64,000 bases of DNA from Paenibacillus xylaniclasticus. GTDB taxonomy: Bacteria; Bacillota; Bacilli; Paenibacillales; Paenibacillaceae. Numbering within the stretch: the stretch's first letter is position 1; the number at the start of each line of letters is the position of its first letter. The notes under the pieces are model-generated. The model did not search any database and was not told the origin of the DNA. It saw nothing but the letters and a program-made list of their open reading frames with translations. The stretch is from NCBI RefSeq assembly GCF_004001065.1, contig NZ_BIML01000003.1:1-64000 (forward strand), given 5' to 3'. Shown here piece after piece: positions 62,496 to 64,000 of this stretch. The position numbers were made by a program, and so were the translations under genes.

Positions 62496-62894
62496 TTACA
62501 CCGGATAGAGCAGCAGTTGGCCGATACTGATGAACATGAATAGAACATATAGAACACTCATGAATAGAAAGCCGATTCGCCATACGGCTCGGACAATTTT
62601 TTTCGTATCGACCTCGCCGCGTTTGCGGAACTGCAAGTTGCCGATCAAACCGCCGAGCAGCAGCAGAATTAGAATAATTAAATAAAAACCGAATTTGCTG
62701 CCGAAGATAAAATCGAATAGAACCGCCACACAGCCAATGAGCAGTACCGTCGTCACATCCATCGCCAAGCCGAATGCTTTCTTACGGTTGTTGCTTATGG
62801 AGCCGTATATCCAATAAATTAGAAAAAAAGGGACGACTGGTATGACTGCCAAATAAGCATAGATGTGACGAACGCTTTCCCATAACCACGACAT
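62496..62894 (-). CDS. DUF3397 membrane protein
   Basis: About 132 residues with four membrane helices (YLAVIPVVPFFLIYWIYGSI, MDVTTVLLIGCVAVLFDFIF, FYLIILILLLLGGLIGNLQF, FLFMSVLYVLFMFISIGQLL) and the basic loop FRKRGEVDTKKIVRAVWR typical of DUF3397. Function unknown; the gene sits between panE and bshC in many bacilli. ATG at 62894 follows GGAAGGGGGG. Confidence 0.85.
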   Translation of the reverse strand: MSWLWESVRHIYAYLAVIPVVPFFLIYWIYGSISNNRKKAFGLAMDVTTVLLIGCVAVLFDFIFGSKFGFYLIILILLLLGGLIGNLQFRKRGEVDTKKIVRAVWRIGFLFMSVLYVLFMFISIGQLLLYPV

Positions 62895-62924
62895 GCCAGT
62901 CCCCCCTTCCATTGCTGAATTGAT

Positions 62925-63908
62925 TTACTGTATCGCTTGAATCATGAGCATTACCGAACGGTTGAGCGGAGCCTCCATTCCGACATCCGCCGCGAGACGG
63001 CATACGCCGCCGTTAATCCAGTCAATCTCGGTTGGCCGGCCTGCTCTTACATCAGATAACATCGACGAGATGTTACTGCTCGTGCTCTTGCACACTTGCA
63101 GCAGCCTGTCCCAGCTATTGCCGTCGTCAACCATTCCTGCAGCAATTAGCACGGATAACGTTTCTTCGTGCAAAGCTTTCATCAGCGACAATCTAGTGGA
63201 ATGCCCGGTAAGTTCTCCGTTGCGTACATCGAACAATGCCGTTAAAGGATTAATTACAGCATTCACCAGCAATTTTTGGTAAACCCGATTAATCATTTCA
63301 TTCGACAGTTCGGCCGTAATTCCTGCTCCAGAGAACACATTCACCAACATTTTCTGCCTTGTTTCACGTAAATTCCAATCCGCCTGTGACAAAATATCAC
63401 GATGATCCGCCGCTGAATTCGCAGTCGCAGCTACCTCATACTTGCCTATTACAAAAGTTCCTTTACCCGTATGCTCCACCGTACGAGGGCCATGCCGTAG
63501 CGCACCTTCCGTCGTTATACCCGCAAGCACATCACAATCCGGCAGGAAGCGCTGTATAGCTTCGATATGTCCTACACCGTTCTGAAGCCCGATCACGATG
63601 CTTCCTTGCTCAGCCACCACACGGATACGCCCCAGCAGCTCCGTTGTCAGCTGCGGCTGCTTAACGGTGATAAGCAGCACCGTATCCTCATTGTCTCTTG
63701 CAGCTAACCGACTATCCTCCGTTATCGAATAAGCTTCAACGTCCACGATATCGATAGAGCCGTCCCGGACAAGCTCGATCCCTTCGTCTGTCAGCAATTC
63801 CGCTTGCTTCGAGGTTCTCGTCCAGATCGTAACCGGATATCCAGCAATCGCAAGTCTAGCTCCATACAACAGACCGATGGCCCCGCCGCCTACAATAACA
63901 AATCTCAT
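62925..63908 (-). CDS. panE: 2-dehydropantoate 2-reductase (PanE/ApbA family)
   Basis: 327 residues. NADP-binding start RFVIVGGGAIGLLYGARLAI; catalytic Lys in NRVYQKLLVNAVINPLTALF and Glu/Ser in RPTEIDWINGGVCRLA. It reduces ketopantoate to pantoate in pantothenate synthesis. Position upstream of bshC and mraZ matches bacilli (ylbQ). Slightly longer than E. coli PanE. From 63909 to the window end I see nothing identifiable. Confidence 0.9.
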   Translation of the reverse strand: MRFVIVGGGAIGLLYGARLAIAGYPVTIWTRTSKQAELLTDEGIELVRDGSIDIVDVEAYSITEDSRLAARDNEDTVLLITVKQPQLTTELLGRIRVVAEQGSIVIGLQNGVGHIEAIQRFLPDCDVLAGITTEGALRHGPRTVEHTGKGTFVIGKYEVAATANSAADHRDILSQADWNLRETRQKMLVNVFSGAGITAELSNEMINRVYQKLLVNAVINPLTALFDVRNGELTGHSTRLSLMKALHEETLSVLIAAGMVDDGNSWDRLLQVCKSTSSNISSMLSDVRAGRPTEIDWINGGVCRLAADVGMEAPLNRSVMLMIQAIQ

Positions 63909-64000
63909 GAATTAGTCCGCCCCCTATCCCGCATCTGTCTTTGTTGATATGCTATTCTCTATCCTATTGTCCATAAGACCGAATAGATATATCGTAACGC

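Overview
The window looks like a chromosomal segment of an endospore-forming, low-GC-branch Gram-positive bacterium, most likely a Paenibacillaceae member (Paenibacillus or close kin). The evidence is the division and cell wall (dcw) cluster carrying spoVD, spoIIGA, sigE and sigG; the Bacillus-type order sigG-ylmC-pgeF-ylmE-sepF-ylmG-ylmH-divIVA-ileS-lspA-rluD-pyr; PyrR attenuation; an Ile T-box; BshC for bacillithiol; and DapL with a DNPR-type MurE, which together imply a meso-diaminopimelate wall. Nearly all genes lie on the minus strand, so the operons read from high to low coordinates.

Positions 1-2930 are an AT-rich accessory patch beside a tRNA pair. It holds one intact tyrosine recombinase and four decayed reading frames: a frameshifted fic gene, a frameshifted small gene just upstream of it, the C-terminal stub of a second tyrosine recombinase, and a short frame with two internal stops. 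Short repeats sit near both ends of the patch. tRNA-Leu(TAA) and tRNA-Ile2(CAT) follow at 2976-3162.

Positions 3713-10924 are a five-gene transporter operon: MacB-like ATPase, MacA-like lipoprotein adaptor, 954-residue FtsX-type permease, a second ATPase with an AbrB-like tail, and an extracellular solute-binding lipoprotein. An importer-type binding protein inside an exporter operon is the least expected arrangement in the window.

Positions 11261-20322 are the pyr operon pyrR-pyrB-pyrC-carA-carB-pyrF-pyrE with a complete PyrR attenuator. pyrP, pyrK and pyrD are absent. dapL, rluD and lspA follow, then a plus-strand DksA/TraR-type gene, then ileS under a T-box. The IleRS looks like the eukaryote-like class.

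Positions 28274-39978 run from divIVA up to ftsZ: the ylm/sepF cell-division accessory genes, sigG, then a GntR-ABC transporter module inserted between sigG and sigE, then spoIIGA and ftsZ. A sigma-H-type promoter and an exact Spo0A box lie upstream of ftsA.

Positions 39994-58977 are the dcw cluster proper (mraZ, rsmH, ftsL, two class B penicillin-binding proteins, murE, murF, mraY, murD, ftsW/spoVE, murG, murB, murA, divIB, ftsA). It is headed by four MraZ-type repeats in exact 10-bp register. ahcY, bshC, a DUF3397 gene and panE close the window.

Most of the window is conserved core genome. The points needing a second look are the decayed island, the hybrid transporter operon, the GntR-ABC insertion with its 28-bp dyad, and several regulatory sites.
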